Shown here one piece after another: positions 36,813-45,678 of a stretch of 64,000 nucleotides of DNA (the stretch's first letter is position 1; the number at the start of each line of letters is the position of its first letter). Where the stretch lies: NCBI GenBank assembly GCA_016192105.1, contig JACPUV010000012.1, forward strand, positions 1 through 64,000. Direction: 5' to 3'. Source of the DNA: Sphingobacteriales bacterium. GTDB lineage: Bacteria; Bacteroidota; Bacteroidia; Chitinophagales; Chitinophagaceae. A program made the translations under genes and the position numbers. Under the pieces are notes generated by a model. The model worked only from the letters and a program-made list of their open reading frames with translations. It ran no database searches and was not told the origin of the DNA.

Positions 36813-37202
36813 ATGGAAAAACAAAAAAACGGAGTGGGTCGTCGTAAAGAAGCGGTAACCCGTGTATTCGTTTCCAAGGGAGACGGTAAGATTACAGTTA
36901 ACGATAAAGACTATAAAGCCTATTTTCCGCTGGTGTACCTGCAAAACCAGGTGGAGCGCCCGCTGAAAACAGTGGATGTGGCGAACAAATTTGATGTAAA
37001 GATCAATGCGGCCGGTGGTGGTCTCAAAGGCCAGGCGGAAGCTGCCATGCTGGGGATCTCCCGTGTACTGGTGGAACTGAATCCTGAGTTTCGCCCCGCG
37101 CTGAAAGCAGCCGGTCTGCTGAAACGGGATCCGCGTTCTGTGGAGCGTAAGAAATTCGGTCATAAGAAAGCCCGCAGAAGCTACCAGTTCTCTAAACGTT
37201 AA
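36813..37202 (+). CDS. rpsI: Ribosomal protein uS9
   Basis: A 129-residue small-subunit protein with the N-terminal GVGRRKEAVTRVFVSKG and the conserved basic C-terminus DPRSVERKKFGHKKARRSYQFSKR, whose last residues reach the P-site tRNA. It is paired with rplM as in most bacteria. A repeat-bearing gap of 145 bases separates it from rpsB. Confidence 0.98.
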   Translation: MEKQKNGVGRRKEAVTRVFVSKGDGKITVNDKDYKAYFPLVYLQNQVERPLKTVDVANKFDVKINAAGGGLKGQAEAAMLGISRVLVELNPEFRPALKAAGLLKRDPRSVERKKFGHKKARRSYQFSKR

Positions 37203-37335
37203 TACCGGGCCCCTAAACCTGCCTGTCCGGCAGGCAGGTCCCCCGAAGGGGGACTTTGGGCCGATTATAATAGTAAAGTCTTTAAAAATAATAGTGTCTC
37301 CGAAAGCCCCTCCTTTGGAGGGGTTGGGAGGCCTC
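37203..37335. repeat. Palindromic repeat element between rpsI and rpsB
   Basis: Starts with the second copy of the 36-base repeat (37203-37240), overlapping a palindrome GTCCCCC-GAA-GGGGGAC at 37239-37255. After an A/T-rich middle comes CCCCTCC-TTT-GGAGGGG at 37307-37323, then TTGGGAGG. The outer palindromes resemble those bordering the DUF559 insertion in metH (AAGTCCCCC/GGGGGAC and AAAGCCCCT motifs). No ORF lies between them, so this may be a non-autonomous relative. Confidence 0.55.
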
Positions 37336-37347
37336 AAAAATCAGAAA

Positions 37348-38238
37348 ATGGAAAATACATCCTTACAGCAGCAGCTTCTCGACGCAGGTGTTCATTTTGG
37401 TCACCTCAAGAAGAAGTGGAACCCCAAGATGTTGCCTTACATCTTTGCTGAAAAGAAAGGTATCCACATCATTGACCTGAACAAAACCGTGGAGTGCCTG
37501 CAGGAAACAGCGGCCGCCATGAAGGCCATTGCCCGCAGCGGGAAGAAGATCCTTTTTGTCGGCACCAAGAAACAGGCGAAAGACATCGTGAACGAGAGCG
37601 CGAAGAAAGTGAACATGCCCTTTGTAACCGAAAGGTGGCTGGGTGGCATGCTGACCAATTTCAATACCGTACGGAAGAGTGTAAAGAAAATGCAGAGCAT
37701 TGAGAAAATGCTGGGTGACGGTTCTTTTGACAGCATTACCAAGAAAGAGCGCCTGACCCTGAGCCGCGATAAGGATAAAATGGAGAAAGTATTAGGTGGT
37801 ATCGCCCAGCTGGGCCGTGTACCGGCTGCTCTCTTCATCGTGGATATCGGGCACGAGCATATCGCCCTGGCAGAAGCCAAGCGCCTGGGTATTTTCACCT
37901 TCGGGGTGGTGGATACCAACTGCGATCCCAATAAAGTGGATTTCGCGATCCCGGCCAATGACGATGCGACCAAGTCGATCGCCATCATTGTAAATTACAT
38001 CACGGCGGCGATTGCGGAAGGACTGGCCGAAAGACAGGCAGCCAAGGACGAAGAAGTGGATGAGATGACCGATGATGAAAAAGAAAGGAAAGCCGCAAAA
38101 CTGCAGGCGGAAGCTGAAGCAGAAGGTGGCCGTGGCGGCAGAGGCCGTGGTGCAGGAGCCGGAGCAGGTGGCGGACAAAGACGCCGTTCAGGTAGTGGTA
38201 CGCCCGGCGGACGTGGTCCCGGTGGAGGAAGGAGATAA
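37348..38238 (+). CDS. rpsB: Ribosomal protein uS2 with Gly/Arg-rich tail
   Basis: A 296-residue small-subunit protein starting at the ATG at 37348 (MENTSLQQQLLDAGVHFGH). The S2 core is standard (HIIDLNKTVECL, RWLGGMLTNFNTV, ALFIVDIGHEHIALAEAKRLG). The last 40 or so residues form an unusual low-complexity tail of Gly, Arg and Ala with several RGG/RGR units. The extension is encoded in frame with no frameshift. Tails of this kind are seen in some Bacteroidota; a role in RNA contacts is only a guess. Confidence 0.96.
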   Translation: MENTSLQQQLLDAGVHFGHLKKKWNPKMLPYIFAEKKGIHIIDLNKTVECLQETAAAMKAIARSGKKILFVGTKKQAKDIVNESAKKVNMPFVTERWLGGMLTNFNTVRKSVKKMQSIEKMLGDGSFDSITKKERLTLSRDKDKMEKVLGGIAQLGRVPAALFIVDIGHEHIALAEAKRLGIFTFGVVDTNCDPNKVDFAIPANDDATKSIAIIVNYITAAIAEGLAERQAAKDEEVDEMTDDEKERKAAKLQAEAEAEGGRGGRGRGAGAGAGGGQRRRSGSGTPGGRGPGGGRR

Positions 38239-38353
38239 GTAAGAAGCTCGGAGTTAGGAGTCCGGAGTTTAAAGTTCGGGCTTTGATTTTACCGGCGACT
38301 GAAATCCGGCTTTTCCGGATGAATTGTATTATTAACTTTTTAATTCTTTTTAT
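38239..38353. repeat. rpsB-tsf spacer with short direct repeats
   Basis: The 5' part contains several near copies of CGGAGTT/AGGAGTCCGGAGTT in a row, followed by a small hairpin (ATCCGG-CTTTT-CCGGAT) near 38307 and a T-rich stretch before tsf. It resembles drifting simple-sequence repeats common in Bacteroidota spacers; a similar GGTAGT-type cluster is at 56359-56400. Confidence 0.4.
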
Positions 38354-39190
38354 ATGAGCACCGTAACAATAAGTGCACAGGATATCAATAAGCTCCGCCA
38401 GGCAACCGGAGCTGGTATGATGGATTGCCGTAAAGCCCTGACCGAAACCAATGGGGATTTTGAAGCGGCGATTGACTGGCTGCGCAAGCAGGGCCAGAAA
38501 GTAGCGGCCAAAAGAAGTGACCGTGAAGCGAAGGAGGGCGTGGTGATTGCCCAGACCACGGCCGATCACAAAACCGGTATCGTGGTATGTGTGAGCTGCG
38601 AAACGGATTTTGTTTCCAAGAATGCGGATTTCGTGGCTTTCGGTAAGAGCATTGCCGATGCCGCTATCGCCGCCAATGTTACCAGCCTGGAACAACTGAT
38701 GGCCGTAAAGATCGGCGACCTGACCGTTGCCGCCCTGGTGGATGAGAAACTGGCTACCATTGGCGAAAAGATCGGGGTAACCAAATTCGAGCGCATCGAT
38801 GCTCCCTTTGTAGCCTCCTATATTCATGGCGCTTACCGGATCGGGGTGCTGGTTGGACTGGACAAGGAAGCGGCTGAAGCCGGGAAAGACGTGGCCATGC
38901 AGATCGCTGCCCTGAACCCGGTTGCGGTAGATGCTTCTTCCGTACCTGCTGATGTGATCGCCCGGGAGAAAGACATCGTGATGGAACTGATGAAGCAGGA
39001 TCCGAAGATGGCCGGGAAGCCCGCCGAAATGCTGGCTAAGATCGCTGAAGGGAAGATGGGTGTGTTCTTCAAAGAACAAACCCTGACCGCCCAGGCCTTC
39101 GTAAAAGACAGCAGCAAGTCCGTTGGGGATTACCTGAAAGAAAGCGGTGATGTAAAAGTGACTTCGTTCAAACGGGTGGCTTTAGGTTAA
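38354..39190 (+). CDS. tsf: Elongation factor Ts
   Basis: A 278-residue guanine-nucleotide exchange factor for EF-Tu. The N-terminal UBA-like signature INKLRQATGAGMMDCRKALTE and the second signature AKEGVVIAQTTADHKTG are present, as is the core VCVSCETDFVSKNADF. It follows rpsB as usual and is closed by a strong terminator at 39211. Confidence 0.98.
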   Translation: MSTVTISAQDINKLRQATGAGMMDCRKALTETNGDFEAAIDWLRKQGQKVAAKRSDREAKEGVVIAQTTADHKTGIVVCVSCETDFVSKNADFVAFGKSIADAAIAANVTSLEQLMAVKIGDLTVAALVDEKLATIGEKIGVTKFERIDAPFVASYIHGAYRIGVLVGLDKEAAEAGKDVAMQIAALNPVAVDASSVPADVIAREKDIVMELMKQDPKMAGKPAEMLAKIAEGKMGVFFKEQTLTAQAFVKDSSKSVGDYLKESGDVKVTSFKRVALG

Positions 39191-39210
39191 CCCGTTAAAT
39201 GATTATACAA

Positions 39211-39242
39211 AGGCTGTTCCGTTTGGGGACAGCCTTTTTTTT
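39211..39242 (+). terminator. Rho-independent terminator after tsf
   Basis: AGGCTGT pairs with ACAGCCT, extended by CC/GG pairs, with a small loop and a following run of eight T. It starts 21 bases after the tsf stop and closes the ribosomal-protein cluster. Confidence 0.85.
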
Positions 39243-39266
39243 GTTCCCGCAAAGGGCGCACACTCA

Positions 39267-39464
39267 CTACTCACCATTCACTCCCGCACCCCCGACTTTT
39301 TTCAATAGCAGTTCCAGCGGGCAGAATTTTGTCAGCGATGACTGCAACAGGTTCAATCCCACAAAACCGGCGAGGAACAGCCAGTTGATATGGACGGTTG
39401 CAGCCAGTAAGATACTGGTCAGTACAAGTGTGCCGGCTACGGCACGGACGATTCTTTCTTTCAT
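39267..39464 (-). CDS. Small DUF2892 (YgaP-like) membrane protein
   Basis: A 65-residue inner-membrane protein with two helices (AVAGTLVLTSILLAATV and WLFLAGFVGLNLLQSSLT) and the typical FCPLELLLKKVG end carrying one Cys. This family often accompanies rhodanese and efflux genes. It is the last gene of the efflux operon, 15 bases after its neighbour. Function unknown. Confidence 0.78.
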   Translation of the reverse strand: MKERIVRAVAGTLVLTSILLAATVHINWLFLAGFVGLNLLQSSLTKFCPLELLLKKVGGAGVNGE

Positions 39465-39479
39465 ATTTGCTTTTTAAGG

Positions 39480-39788
39480 TTAATAACTCGACTCTTCCAC
39501 CGGCAGGATAAAGGCCCGGATCGGGAATTTATCCACCTGAGCGGTATTGTACTCTTTGATCAGCTTCAGGGCGGTGGCAGCAGTGGCGGCCCCGGTAAAG
39601 CTGAACAGGATCAGGGAATCATATTCCCCGTCCTTATTGCCAAACCAATCGTCCAGCAGGTTGATATCGTGCTCATCCTTTACCCCGGTGGTTTCGGTGA
39701 CGCTGAATACCCGGACCTTCGCTTCATGAAAGATTTTCAGGACATCCGCTTTGAAATCACTGAGGCAGGTTACAAATAAAAGTTTCAT
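39480..39788 (-). CDS. Small conserved protein in efflux operon, function unknown
   Basis: A 102-residue cytoplasmic protein (MKLLFVTCLSDFKADVLKIF). Its size and beta-alpha-beta pattern suggest a ferredoxin-like fold similar to PII or CutA proteins, but no motif confirms that. It starts one base after the RND pump stop and precedes a DUF2892 gene, so it is almost certainly cotranscribed with the pump and may tune it. Confidence 0.6.
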   Translation of the reverse strand: MKLLFVTCLSDFKADVLKIFHEAKVRVFSVTETTGVKDEHDINLLDDWFGNKDGEYDSLILFSFTGAATAATALKLIKEYNTAQVDKFPIRAFILPVEESSY

Positions 39789-39789
39789 C

Positions 39790-42700
39790 TTAAAGGGTTT
39801 TGTTTTTTAACTGTTTTTTCTTCAGCATTTTGAAATAGAGCAGGGGCACTACCAGGAGGGTCAAAAAAGTAGATGTGATCGTTCCGCCCATCAGGGAAAT
39901 GGCCAGTCCCTGGAAGATCGGATCGAACAGGATGATGACCGCACCCAGGACCACGGCCCCGGCTGTCAGCAGGATCGGGGTGGTTCGTACCGCTCCCGCT
40001 TCAATGATGGCCTGTTTCAGCGGGATGCCTTCCCTGAGCCGGATATCAATAAAGTCGATCAGCAGTACCGAGTTTCGCACCATCACGCCGGCCAGCGCGA
40101 TAAAACCGATCATGGAAGTGGCGGTAAAGAAAGCGCCCATGACCCAATGCCCTGCCACGATCCCTACAAGAGAAAGAGGGATAGCGGCCAGCATCACAAT
40201 GGGGACTTTGAAATTCTGGAACCAGCCCACAATCAGCATATAGATGATAATGATCACTACCAGGAACGCGATCCCCAGGTCCCGGAACACTTCATACGTG
40301 ATCTGCCATTCCCCATCCCATTTGAGGGTGAAATTTTCCTCGAATTCCGGCTGGCGGGTGTACTCCTCTTTCAGTGTATATCCTTCCGGAAGCTTTACCT
40401 GCTGAAGGCTGTCCGATATTTTCATCATGGCATAGGAAGGACTTTCCAGTTTGCCGGCCATATCCGCGGTAACATATACAACACGCTTCTGGTTTTTCCG
40501 GTAAATGCTTTTCTCCTTTATGGTTTGCCGGATGGTTACCAGGTCGCCCACCGGTATGGCATTACCCGACTGGCTGATCACTTTCAGGTTCCGGAGATCA
40601 TCCAGGGAAGATTTATCAGCATCATTCAGCTTCAGGGTGATGTTGACAGGATTGAAAGAGGCCGGTTTGGAAAGATTTCCCACCACCTGACCGGATAAGG
40701 CGGAACGGACTGTGGCGACTACCTGCGCCGGCGCAACACCGAGGCGCATGGATTTTTCCTTGTCGATCTCAAAATCATATTCAGGCTGGTCATCTTCCAC
40801 CATCCAATCCACATCCACCACATCACTGGTGTTTTTGAGCAGGGTCTTTACCTGTTCCGCTACGCCGATCTGCTTGCCATAGTCAGGTCCGTATATCTCG
40901 GCAACGATCGTGGATAAGACCGGGGGACCGGGGGGTACTTCCACCAGCTTTGCGTTGGCATGGTATTTTGCCGCAATGGCCTGGATGGCGGGGCGCATCT
41001 CCCTGGCGATCTCGTGGCTTTGCTTTTTCCGGTCTTCTTTACCGACCAGGTTAACCTGGATATCCGCCACATTATCTCCCCTCCTCAGGTCGTAATGCCT
41101 GACCAGGCCGTTAAAGCTGATGGGTGCTGAAGTGCCGATATACAACTGGTAGTCTTTTACCAGCGGTTGCCGGGAAACAAAATCCGCGATATCCTTCGTC
41201 ACGGCGGCGGTCCTTTCCAGCGTGGTTCCTTCGGGCATATCGATGATCACCTGGAATTCATTCTTGTTATCAAAGGGCAGCATTTTTACCGCTACCGTCC
41301 TGGTGAAGAATAATACCAGGGACAGCAGCAGGATCAGTACGATACCGAAGATGAACGTATATCTTTTCCAGCGCTGATCCAGCAGGGGCCGGATCAGGGA
41401 ATTATATATTTTGTAAATACCACTGTCCTCCAGGCGCTGCGGTTTTGATTCTTTGTGCCCGGCTCCTTTTTTCTCTTTTTCGCGCAGGAAGATGTAACCA
41501 AGATAAGGAGTCAGGGTGAGCGCCACGATCAGGGAAAGCAGCATGGCTATCGAAGCGCCGATTGGCATCGGGCTCATATAGGGCCCCATCAGTCCAGATA
41601 CAAAGGCCATGGGCAATACGGCGGCGATGACAGTAAAAGTCGCCAGGATGGTGGGGTTGCCCACTTCATTGATCGCATAGATAGCAGCCTGCAGCGGCGG
41701 CAGCCTTTTCATTTTGAAGTGCCGGTGCATGTTCTCCGCGATAATGATGGAATCATCCACTACGATCCCCGTGATGAATACGAGGGCAAATAATGTGATC
41801 CGGTTCAGGGTATAATCCAGGAAATAATAGGAGAACAGGGTCAGGGCGAATGTGACCGGTACGGAAAGAAATACCACCAGGCCGCCGCGCCAGCCCATGG
41901 CCAGCATCACAAACAAGGTAACCACCACAATGGCGATAAACAGGTGCAGCAGCAATTCGCCAACTTTTGCGGAAGCGGTCTCCCCATAATTACGGGTTAT
42001 GGTCACCTGCATACCGGCAGGCACCAGTTGTTTTTTTGCATGCTCCACTTTTGACAGGATATGTTCTGCAAGGCGCATCGCATCGGCTCCTTTTCGCTTG
42101 GCAACAGAAAGCGTGATGGCCGGGTAGGAAGAGCCGAACCTTTTTTTCGTGCTGTCTTCGCTGCCGTAACCGAATAAAACATATTGGGATGCTGTTTCGG
42201 GGCCATCGCTTACCACCGCCACCTGTTTCAGGAATACAGGCTGCTGCCGGTTTACTCCTACCACGAGGTTCTCGACATCTTCCACCGAAGATAAAAAGTT
42301 GCCTGTTTCGACGGCAAAGGCGGAATCATTGTTTACCAGGGTTCCGGCCGTAGCCTGGGCGTTGCTGCCCTGTATATAATTACTGATACCCAGGAAATCC
42401 ACCTGGTTCTCCGCCATCTTGTTTTTATCAAGGACCACATTGATCTGCCGGCTGCGCCCGCCGATAAGCCGGACATCGGATACATCTGTTACTTTCTTGA
42501 TCTCATTCGTCAGAGCCTCCCCGACCTGGTGCAGGGCGTAGTCGTCGTATTGATCGCTCCAGAGCGTGATCCCCAATGCGGGTACATCATCAATGGCCCG
42601 GGTTTTTACCAGGGGCAGGGTAACTCCCTTTGGCATCCTGTCCATGTTCTTGATGATCTCGTTGTACAGTTTCACCAGGGAGCGCTCCACATCCTGCCCG

Positions 42701-43005
42701 ACAAAGAACTGCACAATGATCATGGCCTGTCCCTTCATGGAAGTGGAATACACATATTCCACTCCCTTGATATTGGAGATCATTTTTTCCAGCGGGGCGC
42801 TGATCTTTGTTTCCACTTCCCTGGGACTGGCCCCGGGGAAGCCAATAAAAATATCGGCCATCGGGACCTGGATCTGCGGCTCTTCTTCCCGGGGAATCAG
42901 CAGGGTACTATATCCCCCGATCAGCAGGAATGCGAGCATCAGGAGGATGGTTAGTTTTGATTTGATAAAGGACCTTGCTATTTTACCGGATATACCTTCT
43001 TGCAT
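39790..43005 (-). CDS. RND efflux pump, inner-membrane component
   Basis: A 1071-residue AcrB-type proton-driven transporter. It has the two-fold repeat of one helix, a large periplasmic loop and five helices. Segments include IPREEEPQIQVPMADIFIGFPGASPREVE near the N-terminus, GIVVDDSIIIAENMHRH with the proton-relay Asp pair in helix 4, and GVMVRNSVLLIDFI in the second half. It belongs to the hydrophobe or heavy-metal/multidrug subgroup; the substrate cannot be told. It lies downstream of its adaptor and TolC genes. Confidence 0.94.
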   Translation of the reverse strand: MQEGISGKIARSFIKSKLTILLMLAFLLIGGYSTLLIPREEEPQIQVPMADIFIGFPGASPREVETKISAPLEKMISNIKGVEYVYSTSMKGQAMIIVQFFVGQDVERSLVKLYNEIIKNMDRMPKGVTLPLVKTRAIDDVPALGITLWSDQYDDYALHQVGEALTNEIKKVTDVSDVRLIGGRSRQINVVLDKNKMAENQVDFLGISNYIQGSNAQATAGTLVNNDSAFAVETGNFLSSVEDVENLVVGVNRQQPVFLKQVAVVSDGPETASQYVLFGYGSEDSTKKRFGSSYPAITLSVAKRKGADAMRLAEHILSKVEHAKKQLVPAGMQVTITRNYGETASAKVGELLLHLFIAIVVVTLFVMLAMGWRGGLVVFLSVPVTFALTLFSYYFLDYTLNRITLFALVFITGIVVDDSIIIAENMHRHFKMKRLPPLQAAIYAINEVGNPTILATFTVIAAVLPMAFVSGLMGPYMSPMPIGASIAMLLSLIVALTLTPYLGYIFLREKEKKGAGHKESKPQRLEDSGIYKIYNSLIRPLLDQRWKRYTFIFGIVLILLLSLVLFFTRTVAVKMLPFDNKNEFQVIIDMPEGTTLERTAAVTKDIADFVSRQPLVKDYQLYIGTSAPISFNGLVRHYDLRRGDNVADIQVNLVGKEDRKKQSHEIAREMRPAIQAIAAKYHANAKLVEVPPGPPVLSTIVAEIYGPDYGKQIGVAEQVKTLLKNTSDVVDVDWMVEDDQPEYDFEIDKEKSMRLGVAPAQVVATVRSALSGQVVGNLSKPASFNPVNITLKLNDADKSSLDDLRNLKVISQSGNAIPVGDLVTIRQTIKEKSIYRKNQKRVVYVTADMAGKLESPSYAMMKISDSLQQVKLPEGYTLKEEYTRQPEFEENFTLKWDGEWQITYEVFRDLGIAFLVVIIIIYMLIVGWFQNFKVPIVMLAAIPLSLVGIVAGHWVMGAFFTATSMIGFIALAGVMVRNSVLLIDFIDIRLREGIPLKQAIIEAGAVRTTPILLTAGAVVLGAVIILFDPIFQGLAISLMGGTITSTFLTLLVVPLLYFKMLKKKQLKNKTL

Positions 43006-43026
43006 ACAATTTGTTTAATCGGATGA

Positions 43027-44133
43027 TTATTTTTTTTCAGTCACGGGCACCCCGTTAAAAAGCTGGCCTTCCGCCTTTACAATAAATTTTTCGCCGGCAG
43101 CCAGGCCGGAAAGAATCTCGGTCTGATCGCCGAAGGTCTTACCTGTCCTGACCCAGCGGAGAAGGGCCGTATTATTACTGCTGATCGTATAGAGACCTGT
43201 CAGTTGTTCATTTTGTACCAGGCTGGCAGCAGGTACCAACAGGGCTGCCACGGGTGGGGGACCGGCTGCCGGCTGACTGACCGGGATAAATACATTCACA
43301 TACATACCGGCATAGAGGTTTTTCTTCTCTTTTTCTGGAATACGGAGCCGGATCTCATATTGACCGCCGGTCAGCAGGGAAGAAGGGCTGATCTCCGTTA
43401 CCTGGCATTCCATCGTCTGACCGGTCGCATTGATTCCCACTCTTGCAGCCAGGCCTTTTTTCAACCGGCTGATCTGGTCCTCACTCACGGTGGCGCTTAC
43501 CTGTAATGCGGAGCTTTGCTCCACCACGAGCAGGGGTACACCCGGGTTGGCCATATCGCCTTCATCTGCGAGACGCCGGGTGACCACCCCGTCAAAGGGA
43601 GCTGTCAGGCTGGAATAGGAAGCGAGCGCTTTGACTTCATTCCGCATTTGCCCCGCCGCTTCCAGCCTGGCTTTTGCCGCTTGGTATTGCAGCGTTACAT
43701 TGTCCAGTTCCTTGGCGGAGGCGCTCTGTTTATTGTACAGGCGGGTAAAGCGCTCAAAATCCTTCTGCGCATTGTTGACATTCGCTTCGGCTTCAGCGAT
43801 GGCAGCGTCTGTCTGCGCTCTTTTGGCCAGGATATCCTGGCTGCTGATGGCCGCCAGCACCTGTCCCTTCCGTACCGGGTCGCCCGTTTTTACATAGATC
43901 CGGGTAATGGTTCCCATGAGACGGGTGCTGATCTGGGCGGTTTGCACGGCTTCAATTTTTCCACTAACACGAATACCCGCTTCAACGGATCCGCCGGGTA
44001 GGGCCGTAGTGACGGGTACAGGCTTTGTATTATCTCCGGGGCTTGTTTCTTTTTTGCCTTTACAGGAAGCGAAGAAAAATAACCCGGTGACCAGGAGAAT
44101 CGGGGTGGTATGCTTGAAATAGGTCATGATCAT
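43027..44133 (-). CDS. RND efflux periplasmic adaptor lipoprotein
   Basis: A 368-residue membrane-fusion protein with lipobox FASC. It shows the flanking lipoyl halves (SGKIEAVQTAQISTRLMGTITRIYVKTGDPVRKGQVLA and SLTAPFDGVVTRRLADEGDMANPG), a coiled-coil hairpin between them, then beta-barrel and membrane-proximal domains. It connects the RND pump with the TolC channel. It starts 12 bases after the TolC-like gene and ends 21 bases before the pump. Confidence 0.93.
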   Translation of the reverse strand: MIMTYFKHTTPILLVTGLFFFASCKGKKETSPGDNTKPVPVTTALPGGSVEAGIRVSGKIEAVQTAQISTRLMGTITRIYVKTGDPVRKGQVLAAISSQDILAKRAQTDAAIAEAEANVNNAQKDFERFTRLYNKQSASAKELDNVTLQYQAAKARLEAAGQMRNEVKALASYSSLTAPFDGVVTRRLADEGDMANPGVPLLVVEQSSALQVSATVSEDQISRLKKGLAARVGINATGQTMECQVTEISPSSLLTGGQYEIRLRIPEKEKKNLYAGMYVNVFIPVSQPAAGPPPVAALLVPAASLVQNEQLTGLYTISSNNTALLRWVRTGKTFGDQTEILSGLAAGEKFIVKAEGQLFNGVPVTEKK

Positions 44134-44145
44134 TCGTTTAAGGTT

Positions 44146-45486
44146 TTATTTTTTGGAAGAGGTTAAGAATTGCAGGTAGGCCAGCGTGCTGTTATAAATA
44201 AAGACTGCCTGTGCTTTTCCCAGTTGCTGCCGGGAGAGTTGGGTTTGGGCCTGGAGTACATCTGTGCTGTTTACCAATCCCTGTTCGTAGCGGTCCTGCA
44301 GGATGCGCAGGGCTTCCGCCGCATTTTCCACGGCTACCTGCTGCTGTGTTATCATATACAGGGCATCTGCGAGCCGGCGCCGGGTTTTATTCAGTTCGAG
44401 CTGACTTTGTTCCTGCTGGCTTTGAAGTTGCGCTGCCAGTTTACTCCGTTCGGCCTGCTGGGTGATTATTTTATTTTTCGTGCTGTTTCCCCTGAATAGA
44501 TCCCAGGTAATTTGCAGGCCCGCGAAATAAGAGCCTGCCGCAAACCCAAACGGGCTGTTATCGTTCAACTGCCAGGAGGCAAAGGCATTTACTTTCGGGA
44601 GAAAGGATTTCCGGGATGATTCAATCATCAGGTCTGCGGACTCAAGCGCTTTTTTCAGCGCGGCGAAATCGGCCCGGTCTGCGGGGATCAGGCCGGCAAC
44701 CGGACCGGTATCGGGTTCTTTTGAAGGGGGTGCCACGGAATAAATGATTCCATAACTTGTTCCCATGAGCAAACCGAGGTAATCGGATGCATTCCGGATA
44801 TCACTGCCTGCTTCTGCCAGCTGGGTTTCCACGGTGCTGATCCGGACTTTTACCTGGAGGGCATCGGATTGCTGCAAGAGCCCTTCTTTTACCCGGTTAT
44901 TTGTAAATACATACAGGGCGTTGGCCATTTTTACTGCTTCTTTCAATACAGCTTCCGCTTCATACGCCAACTGTAATTGCTGGTAGGCTTTCTTTACTTC
45001 AAAAGCCAGGTATTCGGCGCTTCGTTGTGTTTTTAGTTCGTACAGGCTGGTCTGAACAGCGAGGGCCCTTCGTATGTACAGGAGGTCCATGTTCAGCAGC
45101 GGTTGTTTTACCTGCAGACGGGTACTGAAGTCGGCTGTATTCCCCGGATCATTGAGCAGGGCCGGGTTAAAATCCGATTGCTTTACCGTTTGCTGCTGGA
45201 GTTTAAATCCAAGTGCATTCAGCGGGTTGTTGCTGGTAAGGGCGGTGTAAGAAAGATCAGCCTGTGGCAGGAAAATGGCATTCATCTCCCGGTGTTTTGC
45301 GGCGGCGATTTTCTCATCCAGCCGGGCCAGCCCGAGGTCGCGGTTATGAGCGAGTGCGCTGTCGATAGCCTCCTCCGCTGTTAAATACCGGGCCGGTTGC
45401 TGGGTCCGGAGTACGGATACCGGAGCTATAGCCAAAAGGAAAATGAAAAATGATTTTACCAGGAACTGCGGCGGGTAATTGGGCAT
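44146..45486 (-). CDS. TolC-family outer-membrane efflux channel
   Basis: A 446-residue protein. The ATG at 45486 is chosen; the frame also opens at a TTG at 45504. After a signal peptide it has the two-fold TolC helical pattern (LTAEEAIDSALAHNRDLGLARLDEKIA, later ALESADLMIESSRKSFLPKVNAFASW). As the first gene of the operon it supplies the exit duct of the tripartite pump. Its upstream region holds two GTGA-N6-TCAC sites. Confidence 0.92.
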   Translation of the reverse strand: MPNYPPQFLVKSFFIFLLAIAPVSVLRTQQPARYLTAEEAIDSALAHNRDLGLARLDEKIAAAKHREMNAIFLPQADLSYTALTSNNPLNALGFKLQQQTVKQSDFNPALLNDPGNTADFSTRLQVKQPLLNMDLLYIRRALAVQTSLYELKTQRSAEYLAFEVKKAYQQLQLAYEAEAVLKEAVKMANALYVFTNNRVKEGLLQQSDALQVKVRISTVETQLAEAGSDIRNASDYLGLLMGTSYGIIYSVAPPSKEPDTGPVAGLIPADRADFAALKKALESADLMIESSRKSFLPKVNAFASWQLNDNSPFGFAAGSYFAGLQITWDLFRGNSTKNKIITQQAERSKLAAQLQSQQEQSQLELNKTRRRLADALYMITQQQVAVENAAEALRILQDRYEQGLVNSTDVLQAQTQLSRQQLGKAQAVFIYNSTLAYLQFLTSSKK

Positions 45487-45531
45487 GTTGTAAATTTTGC
45501 GCAAAACTATCCGTGCGGGTAACAGGCGGTC

Positions 45532-45545
45532 GTGACATATATCAC
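45532..45545. promoter_or_regulatory. CRP/FNR-type site 1 (GTGA-N6-TCAC)
   Basis: GTGACATATATCAC is an inverted repeat with the exact CRP/FNR-family core spacing. It lies 46 bases before the TolC-type start on the minus strand, so it could act directly on the efflux operon. A second site of the same form lies 85 bases away. Confidence 0.5.
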
Positions 45546-45616
45546 TGACTGAAGAAATAAAACAGGCATTTTATCCTGCTATTCACCTGGTATAGTCAAT
45601 TAAAAAATTATCTTTA

Positions 45617-45630
45617 GTGATTCAGGTCAC
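45617..45630. promoter_or_regulatory. CRP/FNR-type site 2 (GTGA-N6-TCAC)
   Basis: GTGATTCAGGTCAC repeats the same core and spacing as site 1. It lies 49 bases before the methyltransferase ATG and next to a -7-like TATCTTTA (45609-45616). Two such sites in one 192-base divergent region are unlikely to be chance; the cognate regulator is not encoded in the window. Confidence 0.5.
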
Positions 45631-45678
45631 TCACGATAATAGAATTGGCCTTCGTATTATAAAATCAATGCAAGTGCT

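Noticed and set aside
38000..39079. Long antisense ORF opposite rpsB and tsf
   Set aside because: It lies wholly opposite two highly conserved genes, has no recognisable domain and reflects their codon bias.
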